Source: Nectonema munidae
Lineage: Eukaryota > Nematomorpha > Nectonematoida > Nectonematidae
Assembly (NCBI GenBank): GCA_030549495.1
Contig: JAUIRK010000683.1
Coordinates: 1 to 64,000 of the forward strand
Direction: 5' to 3'
DNA length: 64,000 nucleotides
Shown: one piece after another, positions 29,701 to 41,878 of the stretch
Layout: the number at the start of each line of letters is the position of its first letter
Position numbering within the stretch: position 1 is the first letter of the stretch
Made by a program: the position numbers and the translations under genes
The notes under the pieces: generated by a model
What the model was told of the DNA's origin: nothing
The model's input: only the letters and a program-made list of their open reading frames with translations
Database searches by the model: none

Positions 29701-32660
29701 GAGATCATTTTTGAGCTTTAGAAAAAAATATTTAAAAAAATTTGAAATAAATAAAACTGATATATTGATTTCTTTTATATATTTTTATATGTTTTATATT
29801 TGTGTCGTATGACTAGAGACAAGAAAAAAAAGAACAAATAAACAACTTCTTTTAGAATTATTTATGAATAAATTTAATAAAAATATATTGAGTTTTTGTG
29901 TTTTTTAATGCTGATTCCTTATAATTAATAAGTTGGAAAAGCAACAGTATTTGCTTATTGTATCATGCTTTGTCATGAATAAAGATTTTCATTGGTATGA
30001 TTGGCAATCACACATGCCAATATACGCGGAGTATCACCAATCATAATGCTACAAAAGATGATTGACATTTGTAATGATATTTCAAAGTAAAAATATCAAT
30101 AATTTTTCACATGGTTTTTAAGTTTTTTTTTATTCAGATTTTTTACAGTGATCTCTTCACTACAAAATATATGATTTGTATTTTAAATAAATTGACATGA
30201 ATTTAATCAAATTGGACTGCAAACTTTGTATAGTTTATATCAGTTAATTTTTATATATCAGTGGTCTGGTAAGACCACGGTAGACGACAAAGGAAACAAC
30301 AAAATGGACAGAGCATCCAAGAGCGGTACAAAAACCATTTGGGCCGCTAATGTTTTTTAGTTTCAAATAGTGTACATTTGCAAATTAAAATGAAACATGT
30401 TAAACACTTTTCCCTTTCGATGTAGGTTATGTGTTTTATGTAAATTTTATTGATTTTTCAAATTTTTCTCTTTTTTTTTGAATTAATTAATTTGATCAAG
30501 TTTTATTAATGTAACAAACTCAATTTTTTGTAAGAAACCTTCATTTTGCTCAAATAAAAATATATATCAAGATGCAATAAACACTCTGCTATAATCTAAC
30601 ACAAAATACTTGAAAAATGGTCCATAAGCTCTACATCTAATTTTAAAAAAATCTTTGAAAATTTAATTTTTAAAAATTCTTATACAATATTTGAGACTAA
30701 AAAACAATGAGTGTCAAAAATATTTTTTTCCTTGATTTTTGCAACAAACCAGATGTCTTACATTCGAGAAAGTATAGGCAAAAATTCAAGTTCAACAAAA
30801 ATAAGTACGTCTAATGATTGCACCATAAATGAAAAGTTCACTGTCACCAATTGGCATTAAAATTTTAATCAAATAGAGGACTTAGAGGGTAGCATTCATC
30901 ATGTTAGTTCACACTTATTCAAGCAAAATACAAAGTGAAGATATGACTGACAGCTAAGCCTGACGAATCATAAAAAGGAGAGCTGAAAAATATAACAGCT
31001 TGGTTGTGCTTGAGTTAAGTGCACCAACAAGTAGACTTGGGATCGTTACTACCAAAGATAACTTCATTCTAGTTATCGTTACTTTGAAGAAAGAAGTAAT
31101 TTTGAAATGTTACATAATAATTTGCTGCAATTATTTTGAAAGAAATATTAGAAAAAGAAAAAAACTAAAATATTTTTACATATCAAAATTAAACAAAAGT
31201 TTAACACAAAGCCAAGATGAAAATAAAATAAATTTGTCAAATTGGGAAACAAATATTGAAATATTGCAAAAATACACTACACACACATAAAAGAAGTTTT
31301 TTTGATAATTAGTTTAATTCGCTGAGTTAGGTCTAGGTGTTAAAAATCAGGTTTTCAGTTTAATTCAAAAATAGTAAGGTGTTTAAAAATTCAATTTTTT
31401 GGGAAAATTTTTTATATCATAAAACCTTATTTCGAGCTTGGATCCCATATGGTAGTCGATTTCAGAAGTGCTTTTCAACGGATTTTGGCGATATATATCT
31501 TAGATTTTTGTAAACTTGACTGTGAAATCATGAATGCTAGAGTCGAATTATACATTAAATGTGTAATTAAAAGTCAAGAAAAGGTGAACTCTTTTGAATT
31601 CTCTTTGAAGAAGTGACACTATTTTGTAACAAGTTCATAAGTTCTTGAAGCATATTCAATATATTTGTTACATACAAAGTATAACTTTCGCCATGACATA
31701 CAATATACCTTTAGTATCTTTAGTTTATTTAATCTCAATTTCGTTATATCAGGAAGGACATGAAAAAGACAAAACTTGTGAATAAAACATTTTTATTTTA
31801 AATGATATACGAGAAAATGTGATGCATGCCATAAATATATATGTAAAAATCATACAAAAATGCTTTGTCCTAATTGCTATCAGCTCATCCACAAATATTT
31901 TTTTATTCTTTTATCATCTTTGAAAAGTCTTATTCTTTTGTATATTTTTGATGATATAAAATTTTTAGAGCAGATGGCGTTAATTTTTTTTTAATCTTTT
32001 TTTTAAATTATCATATAAATTTGTTTTTGTTTATTTTTTACCCATATTGTACATAAAACAAATATAAAGTCACTTAAGGTAAAAAAAATTGAAAAATTTT
32101 TATGAAAAAATTTTGCCTTTTTTTTAGTAAAAAAATCCCCTTGAATAAAAGCTTATAAAAAAACTTTTTGACTTATATTTATTTTTTTGTCAAAAGTAAT
32201 CCTGTATCGCTAAGGTAAAAAGTACATATAATTATTTACTATGCTTACATATTTTTTATAAGGCGAAAAATCAATCGAAGCTACAAGATGGAGTAAAAAA
32301 CTATTTTTACTTTAAAAGTTTTTAATTTTAACTTTTTTTTTTTACTAATTTTTAATTTTTTCTTCTTCAGTTTTACAAGTAGCGCTTAGCCATTTTTAAT
32401 ATCTGAAAATTCCGCAATACGCCTATATCCACAATTTCGTTATAGCAGACTTCGTTATAGGCGCTTTAATTAAAACATAATAAATAGGAGATTTTGAGCA
32501 GTCAAACAAATTGCTCCGTTATATATGCGAAATTTCGCTATAAGCAGATTTCACATTAAAAATAAAAAAATTAATTAAAAAGATTCTGATATAAAATTCA
32601 TGAAAAATGAATTAATTAAAAAGAAAATTTTTGGAGTAAATAGATATTCAGACATACACA
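29701..32660. other. Very AT-rich stretch with MITE remnants
   Basis: At 30250-30290 a short hAT-like phrase (CAGTGGTCTGGTAAGACCAC) occurs. At 32413-32565 several cgttatag/gctataag inverted phrases look like the worn ends of a pogo-type MITE. No exon was recognised. Confidence 0.4.
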
Positions 32661-32792
32661 TAAGGTAAAGGCACGGTGGAGTGTTTTCATCGAAAAAGCA
32701 CATTTGAGATGCTTGTATCAAACTATAAAGAGCTTGATGCGGGATCGAACCCAAGACCTTGAGTATCTAACCATCCTTACTCATGCCTCGAA
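32661..32792 (-). repeat. tRNA-type SINE, copy 3
   Basis: Same family as 2868; internal part of the head shortened. Its 3' flank (TTCAGACATACACATAAGG on +) is shared with the copy at 45827, so the SINE tail extends beyond the CTTTACC motif. Confidence 0.75.
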
Positions 32793-33069
32793 AAAATATA
32801 TAAATAAGGTTTCTTCTTCTTCCTCTTCTCCTTTTATCAAATACTGCATCCTTTTTGATTTAAAGGAGAAAATAACGTAATCGTTAAAGTAAAAGTAATT
32901 TTTTATGGACTTTTGAAAAATAGTGAAAAATGTTATAATAAGGAGAAAATGATATTATTTTACATTAGTGCAAGTTTTCAATGTCAAAAGTTGTGATGTA
33001 ATTTGACATCATTGAACTTTGAAAACTTGTAAAGATGGAAGCGTGTGAATCAATATAGCGTATTTTTTT

Positions 33070-33207
33070 AAAGGTAAGGGCATCTTTTTAAATCGACAGG
33101 CGAATGTGCACCACTTGAGTCGAACTATGAGCAAAGAAGGCTTGATGCAGGATCGCACCCGAGACTTTGCGCTATCTGAGTGAAGCATCTAAACACCACC
33201 TTACTCA
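33070..33207 (-). repeat. tRNA-type SINE, copy 4 (diverged)
   Basis: Diverged from the others (GGATCGCACCCGAGACTTTG in place of the usual B-box side) but full length with the A-box region ggtggtgtttagatgc on the minus strand. It lies only about 280 bp from copy 3 in the same orientation. Confidence 0.7.
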
Positions 33208-34215
33208 CAAAAAGGTAAAATGATAAAAAAAATTATAAAAAACTAAAAAAATACGCATAAAATATGATTTGTACTTTGGGGATAACCGATAAGCAAAACT
33301 TTAAGATGATCAAGCGATTTACGTGTCCTTATTCTGCGTGTATTGTGAAAGATAACAAGAAAAAACGATAGCTGCACAATTTTCTTCCTCTTTTTGCAAA
33401 AAAAGTTCTTATAAAAACATCTACTACTATTATTATTCTTATTATTATGATTGGAGGTGCTTTGGGGAAGATGGCTTAATTTGACGAGACTTGACAAGCA
33501 GCAGCACTTTGCAAAGAAAACCTTTTTCGTACGCAAACGAGCATCGATTTGCAAGTTTGCTTGCGGGATGATGATTGCTCAACGAGAAATAATGGAAGGC
33601 GTGTGAGAGGAGAATTCTTCCCAGATTTTGAATGTTATCTGTTTCGTTAATTAAGAAAAGTGAAGATAAACTTCTTTTGAGAATGACAACAATCTTGTGT
33701 TTTCTGTTTCAGAGAAATCGTAAGGAAGAGGAGGAAAGATGCGAAGGGCTGCTTGAGAATGAGAATGTGAAAATCGTAGATTTCTCTCTCTCTCTCCCTC
33801 TCTCCTTCACTTTTTCTCTCTCGGCGCGTGCATAAATTGGCTTCCTAAGTTTGCGTTTTGTTTTTGCGCTTGATGTGTTTGTTCGCCGACCCATGTCAAA
33901 AAGTTTATCCTTGAAATGCAATTAACATTCACTTGTACACTCTTGTGGAATTGAAGTTGAATGTATAAAATATATACCAGAGAATCCCGAAACTTCCCTT
34001 TCCCCTGCTGGGAATCTTTTCCCCATTCCCCGGATGAGGGAAGAACAAATGTCGGGGCATTGGAAGTAGGAGTGCTGATTTTATTGATTTATTTTTCTGC
34101 TAGCATGAAGGCATATAATAATCAAAAGTGATAGATGAATATTTACAAAATGAGTGTTTAGGTTGCATAAAGTTTTTGTCCAACAAACAAGCTAACTTTT
34201 TATACTTCTAAATTA
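33208..34215. other. Non-coding stretch with a (tc)n tract
   Basis: A (tctc)n tract at 33782-33822 explains the Ser/Leu- and Arg/Glu-rich open frames there. The GC-richer region 33.5-34.1 kb holds no recognisable exon, although a promoter or unrecognised small exon cannot be excluded. Confidence 0.35.
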
Positions 34216-34443
34216 GTGGAAGGAATGAAAAACTACGAATGTATGCGCGATGTAAAAAACGATGATAATATAAGTCTTACCTGGTGGTGGGCCAAAAAGA
34301 AAAGAAATACCTTCCAATATATATATAATTTATCAAAAAAATTTCCAGCTCTTTCGAATGGCACTACGCAATCTGAACGAATTTTTTGTTTTGTAGCTTC
34401 TTTTGCTACAAATAAAAGATATCATTTAAATCCAGAAATTTGA
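34216..34443 (+). pseudogene. hAT transposase C-terminal (dimerisation) fragment
   Basis: Encodes SLTWWWAKKKRNTFQYIYNL then SKKFPALSNGTTQSERIFCF and TNKRYHLNPEI before TGA. It matches the hAT family C-terminal pattern WW......FP.L....... I..TS..SER.FS.......KR..L.PE. Only this part (about 75 residues) is present. The RNase-H-like core upstream is missing, so the element is a remnant. It may represent the source family of the hAT-type MITEs in this window; that link is inference. Confidence 0.75.
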
Positions 34444-36480
34444 CTGTTGTTCACATCTATAAAAATATTTATTAATTAATTTTTATTTAGCAAAAAAGTA
34501 TAAAAAATTCTCATGTCTTGAAATCAGCAAAGCTCCAATCATTTGCCTGTTGTCCACTTCCCAAAATGGCCAATCTCGCAAAAGGGGCCAACAGCATAGA
34601 CATGCTTATACTGTCAGACCACGAAATCTTAAAATAGCTAATTATATTTAATATTTATAATCATTAAAATATGCTCTTTCTTAATGTAGAATTTCGAAAT
34701 GTATATAAATTTATATAAAGTGAAAATCCCTTTTCAAAGAATTTCATCCAGATAGACGGAGGCTTTCGGATTATGGAGTCGGGTTTTTCAATCACTGACA
34801 TATGTAGCGAGGAATTTCCTCTTTTTGCATACTTAAAATTCATGTATGACGCTATTCATGTAGTATATTGAACAAAAATAACCTCAATTGAAATAAATAA
34901 TTTTTTATATTCTCTAATTTTATTCGTGGAAGTGCAAAATCATTTGATTGCATTTTAATAATTTTCAAATTTGCCGCCATTTATCTATTACAAATAAATA
35001 CTTTGGATTTTATCAGGAATTTCTTAGATCGAAATTCCTAGAATCGATATCAGAATTTTAATCATCTTTTTCAAAACTCATAATCAGAATCAAAATAAGA
35101 AATAAAATAAAATCTAGAGAACTATGAAAAACAGATTTTCTCAGTAATTGTATAGTTGGAAGATTTATTTCTTCTATACTTCAGGCGAACGAGCAGAGTT
35201 TCGTGAAAAACTAAGAACTGAACTTCACAGTAACTTCTCTATTGTGGCAACACAATTAAATGACAAACCGTCTACGGAGTAGAAACCAGGAGTAGAGAGA
35301 GATTTTTCATTCCTAGACCCAGAAATCATGTTTACCTGCCCTTTTAGAGTTCGACATAGCTATAGCGTATATAAGCATATTTCAACAAATCATTTGAGAT
35401 GATGGTCCAATTAGTTACTGGAAAACCAAGCAATCCATTTTTCCACATCTAAATAAAAATGGTCTTGTAAATAACTATTTCAAATGTTTTTTACTAATCA
35501 AAATGAAAATCCGAATCAGAATTTTAGAAATGAAGAAGTCACAATCGGGAATCAAAATTGTAATTAAAATTCTGAGAATCAGAATCAGCAACATACCTGC
35601 TTTAAATTGAATCAAGCACTGATCCTTATTTGATCATATATAATAATTGATTGCTAAAGGTTCAATGATGCCTTCTTGATTAAGGTAGCGCCTCTGCCTT
35701 CACTGATAGAAACGGAAATTATTTCATTCTATGCGATCACAGTTGGAGAAGGAGTCGCGTAAGTATTGGAGTTTTAGTTGATTACTTAATGCGGCGACTT
35801 CACAGTTCTTTTTGAATCATCTCTATCTTATTTTTGATTAGAGTTTCATAAAATTCTTCTTTTATTTAATTAATCCTTTTATATATCAAGTAAGATTTGC
35901 TAATTGCTAGCATTTTGATGGATGCTTTACCCTCATCTATAGATCCCTATTTATTCTACAGGTGGCATGTCAGCGCGCAAAATATCAATTTCTATTCTTT
36001 TAACTAATTTTTTTTTAACTTTTAATGAAACATCAATAAAATTTCTCCTTATTTTCCTTCTTCTTCTTCTTTTACTTCTTCTATTTGAAAATAAAATTTT
36101 CAGCCTTTTATAAACAAGAGATATTCACTGATATTTTCCAATTTTTTAACTATAAACCGTTTGACAGAATAAGAACACATTGACAAAATAAAGAAGACGA
36201 GCAGCATAAAGAATATCCAATTTCTAAACAACATTTATAGAATTGATACAAACGCTGTTTTACGCTTACTGGGCTAAGTTTTAACATACATTTACAATTC
36301 CAGCCATAGTTAGGATATCTTCAATCAAAGCAATCAAAAATTGATTTTATTGAGTCTCAAAATTTCTGCAATGCATAAATAAAATTTTGGTTAAAATTTC
36401 CAAAAATTAAAAATAGTACATATCAATGTAATATAATATAGCCAATGAAAAACTAAAATTTAAATAAAGTTGAAGGAAAT
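34444..36480. other. Non-coding AT-rich stretch
   Basis: A short open segment at about 35188-35280 (GERAEFREKLRTELHSN) has coding-like composition but no identifiable family or splice sites. Nothing else was seen. Confidence 0.3.
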
Positions 36481-36630
36481 AAAATTGCTAAAAGACAAAA
36501 TTTAATTGCAAAAGGACAAAATAGAATTACAAAAAGACAAAATAGAATTACAAAAAGACAAAATAGGATTGCAAAAAGAAGAAATAGAATTGCAAAAAAA
36601 AGACAAAATAGAACTAAAAATAGTATATCT
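36481..36630. mobile_element. Half-element of the tandem-repeat-ended MITE family
   Basis: Seven or so units of about 20 bp (aaaaagacaaaatagaatta) ending in GAACTAAAAATAGTATAT, the outer end seen at 45100-45131 and 7142. The opposite arm is missing. Confidence 0.6.
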
Positions 36631-37002
36631 CTTCAGATATTTCACTATTTGATATTCTAAGTTAAAACAAACTCAAATCAAACTTCTTCAAGACATTAGA
36701 GAAGTCAAAAAATTATTATTTATTGTAAACAGTTCACATTTTAGGGAAAATTCTATTCAAGAGAAAAAGCAAAAGATTAATCAACTTACAAAACTTAGTG
36801 AAACAATGACTTGAATATATTTTTTTCCAAAATGATAAACAACAAATCAACACAACATTAAATCCATGTTTGCGAGATAAAAATGTGAAAGTAGATGTAC
36901 CGCGCGATGAGTATAGAACAAAAAGGAGCATTTCCTGTCAATAAACAACGGAAATAAGAAAGTGCAATGCACTGATGCAAAGTGGTGAGAATGTAGACTT
37001 AA

Positions 37003-37131
37003 CACATTTAAGACCAAGCAAAGCAGACGATATCTAAAAAAACGCAGACGATTTATATTCAAAGTCATTGAAAAAAGCAGACGAAGATGAAATTACTTAT
37101 GTTCCAAAATAGAAACATTGGGCGAAATCGG
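37003..37131. mobile_element. 129-bp TTAA-flanked MITE, copy 2 (inverted)
   Basis: Flanked by TTAA at 36999-37002 and 37132-37135. Over its right half it is the reverse complement of 16697-16760 (gcagacgaagatgaaattac; ttatgttccaaaatag). An extra internal repeat of gcagacgat occurs in the left half. Confidence 0.75.
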
Positions 37132-37209
37132 TTAAACTATCAACTTGATCTCATACACATCGCTTCCTATTTGCAAAGCTGAATGAATATTTCTAGCATA
37201 GTATATAGC

Positions 37210-37368
37210 ATAGCTGAACTCCTAAAAGTTAAAGGTAAAGGTACCGTGGGGTGTTTTCATCTAGTAGGCATAATTACACTGTTTGTATCGAACTATGAAG
37301 AAAGTAGGTTTGATGCGGGATCGAACCCCAAACCTCGAGTTATCGAAACCGGGTATCTAACCAAGATG
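37210..37368 (-). repeat. tRNA-type SINE, copy 5
   Basis: Full-length copy: tail CTTTACCTTTA, body, B-box GGTTCGATCCC and A-box-like GGTTAGATACCCGG on the minus strand. It creates a spurious 88-codon open frame on the plus strand. Confidence 0.8.
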
Positions 37369-39290
37369 TTAGTGTGGGGCGGAAGATTTAGTTTTACTGC
37401 ATGTTTACAATCAGCATGCTTACCCTCTGTTGCCTTACGAGGTTATTGAAAGAAATTTTTTGTTCCACCTCTTCCTATGATAAGTTGCTACAACTGTTTA
37501 CTGATACTAATAGAGCGCGTCGAAAGGACTTATCCAAATCCAAGTTCGTTCGGGGAGGATACTCTTTTGTCGTTTAAAAATCGGAGTAACTAAGGCACGT
37601 TAATAATAATTGAGAAAAAAAACGGGAAATAACTTTGCAAACATGCCTATCAATCTGAGATTAATGCTGACGTCATAGCGAGAGATGAAGTAAGGTAAAT
37701 GGGGCAGCTATCCTATGGGCTACAAAGTATAGGGGACAAAAAAGCTTTATTTATTTGGTTTTGATGAAATAGTGTAATGATGTTTCCTGCAATGCGTGTT
37801 CTACTTTACAAAAATATTATAAGATAACTGATATACGAAATAATGAAATGTCCATTCACACATTTTTAAATTCGATTATTTCCCCTATCTTCAATTTTTA
37901 AAATTCAGAGACAAAACGTAAAAGACGCATCAATTCTTAATGAAATGTTAAATAATTTGAGAATATTATCTATTTTTCAAATTCATTTGATTGTTCTCTT
38001 TTTAAAAATATAGGAAAATGTACTCTACCAATCATATCTAAATATTAATAAGACTGGCACTGGCTCATCTATAAAGCGAATCCCTTTGTGCACTTTGCAG
38101 AAATCGAGACCGTATGGAAGAAGATTTTATGTTTAGACTCCTGTCTATTTTAAGAATGACAGATGTCAATAAATACTTTTCATCTTTGATTGAAAGATTT
38201 TTTTCACGATGAATACTGACTATAGACTTTTAGAACAGTCCTGCATGAATGTATGTATGCGTATGCCTTGATGGTAAAATAATAAGAACTTCAGAATTAT
38301 GTGAATATCATTCATATAACTTTTGATCTTCCCCTGCACCTTTCTTTATAAAAAATCTTTAGATTTTGTTTTAAAGAACATTTCTAAAATTTTAACTATG
38401 CATGATAAATATTCAAATAAACTTAATGTACACAAAAACAAGTATATATGTGTCTTTAACAGATGGTTTAAAAGTCTCAAAGTACCGCTTTGCATGACGC
38501 CCCCCCCCCCAAACAGGAAGGTTTGAGATCATAAATATGGATCTCCTGAGTACTAAGGTTCATTTCATATTGATTATAGATTTTTTCTATTCATTGTTTC
38601 CTTCTTATTACTATTTATATCTGAAGATTGTATATTTGCATTAATAAAAACAAACCGTTCTAGAATATATTGCAAATTTGTATCGAAAGATCCTTTTAAA
38701 GTTCCCACCATGCGAATTGATACATAGAATTTAAAATTAAGCTTAAAATTCATCGATAAAATGGCCTTTTTACGATGAATGCGCATTCAAAGATCAATAC
38801 TACTACTATGCAACGTCAGGCCTATATATATATATATATATATATACCTTTTGAATTATTCTAGCTTCATTTAGCGGGAATAGATAAATACTGTATTTTT
38901 ATGAGGAAAATCAAAACTAAATAAATTATGAAATAAATGTTGAGCAAAAAATATTGCTACAAATTTAAATCGGAAGAAAAGGCGTAAAATGTATATGTGT
39001 ATATATTATATACTCTTTTGATAACGCTGATATTTATATCATGAGCAATTTGATTGACTATAAGTCTATATCAGTGTTATCTGAGTTGCAGTCCGTTTGC
39101 CACATGAAGTCTATGATTAATTTCTCTTTATTTTTTTCAAACAGCAACTGACTTCTTTTATGATAAATAGTATAACAATAGTAAATTAGTAAGAAACAAA
39201 ATTAGGGGGAAATTTTTTTCAATTAATCTTTTATTTGGGATTTGGTAAAAATTACTAAATAAGCACTTTTCTAAACTTGTAAGTTAGTAT
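37369..39290. other. Non-coding stretch
   Basis: A GC-richer patch at 37495-37590 and a poly-C run at 38499-38510. A (ta)n microsatellite lies at 38822-38846. No coding sequence was recognised. Confidence 0.35.
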
Positions 39291-39294
39291 TTTT

Positions 39295-39440
39295 TTGGAG
39301 TTAAATGTTGTATCTTATAAATATCTGCCATACAAGCGTTAATTTCTGACGATTTGTGCAGTGCTTATCTTAATGTTAAATGTTACCTTTATCTGTTTCA
39401 ATATACAATATATTGTTTTGTAGTAATCTGTTACATAGTC
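39295..39440 (+). repeat. 5'-truncated copy of the 40545 retroposon
   Basis: Shares atttctgac, gtgcagtgcttatcttaatg, ttaaatgttacc and gtaatctgttacatagtc with 46345-46495 and more loosely with 40685-40790. Confidence 0.6.
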
Positions 39441-40544
39441 AACCACACTTAACTGACTTTCAAAGTGACATTAAACACGGCACCCATACACATATAATAT
39501 ATAATAATATTTTTTATAGGATTTTTAGTTTAATAAAAAATTTTAGTTTAATAAAAAATAAAAAAACAAATAATTATTTATGTTATATACAATTAAAATT
39601 TATGTTTAAAAACAATTAAATAATTATTTTTAAACATTTTTTTTGAAAAATTAATTAAAAAAAGTAAATTTTATCTATTTGACGCTTATATACTCAAATA
39701 ATAATCGGAACTTAAGCGAATAAGTATCCTCGATTTGGACATTTTGAAGTTGATATCATTTCATAAAATTTAAGTTTTTCAGAACCAAAGGAATCTAAAT
39801 GAGTTTTTGTGTAACGTGTTTGCACATTCTCTTTACATTAACTCTCTCTTCCTTTGGTCTTTCATCCCTACTTCACTGAAACAAATAAGTAGTAATATTA
39901 TTATAAATTTTAATTGTAAAAAAAGAGTACCGTTAATTTTTACTTGCTTTAAAATTACCATTACAATCGAAAAGGTATAAAAAGTAATAACACCATTTGA
40001 TAAGCAAATTGGATATTTTATTAGTGTATTTTGATGGCGTTAATTAGTTAACATTATTTTCTATATTTTAATACTTTTATAAAGTAACCTAAATTAAAAA
40101 TACAAAAAAATTATGCATACCCTATTTTCCAATGATAACTAGAAAAGTGGGTTTTTTAAATGCTTTTTTTTTAAATTTTGGCTAATTATTTTAATGTTTA
40201 TAGTTTTTAGTTTGTAGGTTGTTTGACTTTATCACTGTTCCATTTTTGTGCCTCCTAACGCTTCTATTTTTTGTAGCATATACCTTTTATAATCATATTC
40301 TTTTATTTAGGAACAAGATACATTCCGTCGTGCCGGTTTTTTATCCTGGTTTTCTTCCTCTGAAGAATTCAAAGGTTTTTACGGTTAGGTAGTGCTCTAA
40401 CGACCCGATTCTACGTGGTTAGTAATCAAGCTATCACTAGACATTAAGATTGTTTCCCAAATGGGAGCGTTCGCGTTAGGATTGTATCGTTCACTCAGAT
40501 GTATTTATATATTGTAACATAAATTCTTGTAAAATAATATATAT
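39441..40544. other. AT-rich spacer
   Basis: A small direct repeat (ttttagtttaataaaaaa) at 39523-39560. Nothing else identified. Confidence 0.3.
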
Positions 40545-40849
40545 AACAAGGTATAGCTATGCAGTAACAAGGGCCGGTAGGCGTTTAGTCGGATGGAAAG
40601 TCCAGGTAGACCTGGACTCAGCATTCCGGGCGGGCCACGATATCCGAATGGATGGGTGCGAACGTCACAAACAACATAACTTAACTTTTGTGCATAATTT
40701 TAATATTCTTGCCATATAGCCGTCATTTCTGACTTTTGGTGCAGTAGTTATTCCACTGTTAAATCTTAGTTTTTATATTTTTTTTCATACTATTTTTTTT
40801 ATTGTATTATTAATTTAAATGACAAATTTAATTAATAAATCTTCTTTTT

Positions 40850-40880
<31 letters not shown>
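40545..40880 (+). repeat. Retroposon with GC-rich structured head and (CTT)n tail
   Basis: The head (40570-40670) is strikingly GC-rich for this region and contains a perfect 8-bp hairpin GTCCAGGT-AG-ACCTGGAC (40600-40617). A second short stem (GGATG/CATTCC) encloses it, giving a GAAA/TCAG internal loop. The 3' body (gccatatagccgtcatttct) is shared with 39295 and 46345, and the unit ends in (ctt)n at 40843-40879. Probable short non-coding retroposon; Pol III boxes are not clear. Confidence 0.5.
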
Positions 40881-41262
40881 ACTTTGATTCAAATTGTATT
40901 TAATTTTTTTTTTAGAATTTCACTTTTCAATTATTATTAAATCTAGCGAAATGATTAATATCTATTAGTAAAATAACAATTAAGTTAATTTATTGGTAAA
41001 CATAATTACTTTTATCATATTACGACAGTATAATTAGGGATTGTTGAGATAGATTACCTGTTCAAATTTTCAGTGTTGAAATAAAATTCTTTTATACTTT
41101 TGATCTTCTTACATATGCGTTGCATTTTATTTTATTTTTTTATTTTTTTTATCAATATCATATTTAGTTCAGTAAATTGCACGTCTTGGAAAATATGCGT
41201 TTCCATATATCTAAAACTCATATTGCTTTATCACCAATTTGTTTTACATTTTTCTTAAGAAG
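40881..41262. other. AT-rich spacer
   Basis: No feature identified. Confidence 0.3.
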
Positions 41263-41582
41263 TGATATATACAATTTTTAGTTCTAAACGGTCTTTTTCA
41301 AATTCGAAAGTGTCTTTTTTTAATTCTAAAGTGTCTTTTTTAAATTCGAAAGTGTCTTTTTTTAATTCTAAAGTGTCCTTTTTAAATTCTAAATTGTCTT
41401 TTTTAAATTTTAAAGTGTCTTTTTTTAATTCTAAAGTGTCTTTTTTAAATTCTAAAGTGTCTTTTTTTATTTTACTTTTCTGAATAAGCTTTGAAGTCTT
41501 GTTTCTTAATAAATGCGCGTAATATTATGTGCGATTGTCAGGTTCTGTAGACGTGTTGAAAGATAAACTGATAATTTTCTAA
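41263..41582 (+). repeat. Left terminal inverted repeat with nine tandem units
   Basis: Pairs with 44877-45131. The tandem units alternate between two versions (tttttttaattctaaagtgt and ttttttaaattcgaaagtgt), and nine are present here. The array produces a repetitive FNSKVSF open frame that is not a gene. Confidence 0.85.
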
Positions 41583-41878
41583 TTCTCCGCCTCTATTCAA
41601 GTCTTTTTTAATTCGATGCAACTAGCAGTTCATTTATAGACAAGTTTTTAACTTTTCAATTTTTGCCTTCTTCATAGATTGTTTTTATATCATAGTAACA
41701 TAGAATTAAAAAATTTTTTTCGTTTGTATCGAAAATTTCAACTAAGCAAAAGTGAATTTTAAAACTTAGTTTCGAAAAACATTTTACATCCATTTTTAAT
41801 ATCCATTATATAATGAAAAAAAGCGTTCACACAAACTTCTTTATTATCATTCAATTAATTTAAAGCAAAAACAATATA

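Noticed and set aside
32413-32565. An operator-like array of cgttatag sites
   Set aside because: The phrases are few, diverged and arranged like the worn ends of a pogo-type MITE.
33709-33921. Arg/Glu-rich protein on the minus strand
   Set aside because: The composition comes from a (tctc)n simple repeat.
40570-40670. Hammerhead or other self-cleaving ribozyme
   Set aside because: On the minus strand the hairpin is preceded by CTGA, but the other side reads TTTC and not GAAA, and the CTGANGA core is incomplete. A structured retroposon head is the safer reading.
41281-41470. CRISPR array or a repetitive-protein gene (FNSKVSF repeats)
   Set aside because: The units are contiguous with no spacers, occur inverted at the other end of a transposon, and the open frame is a by-product of the 20-21 bp unit.
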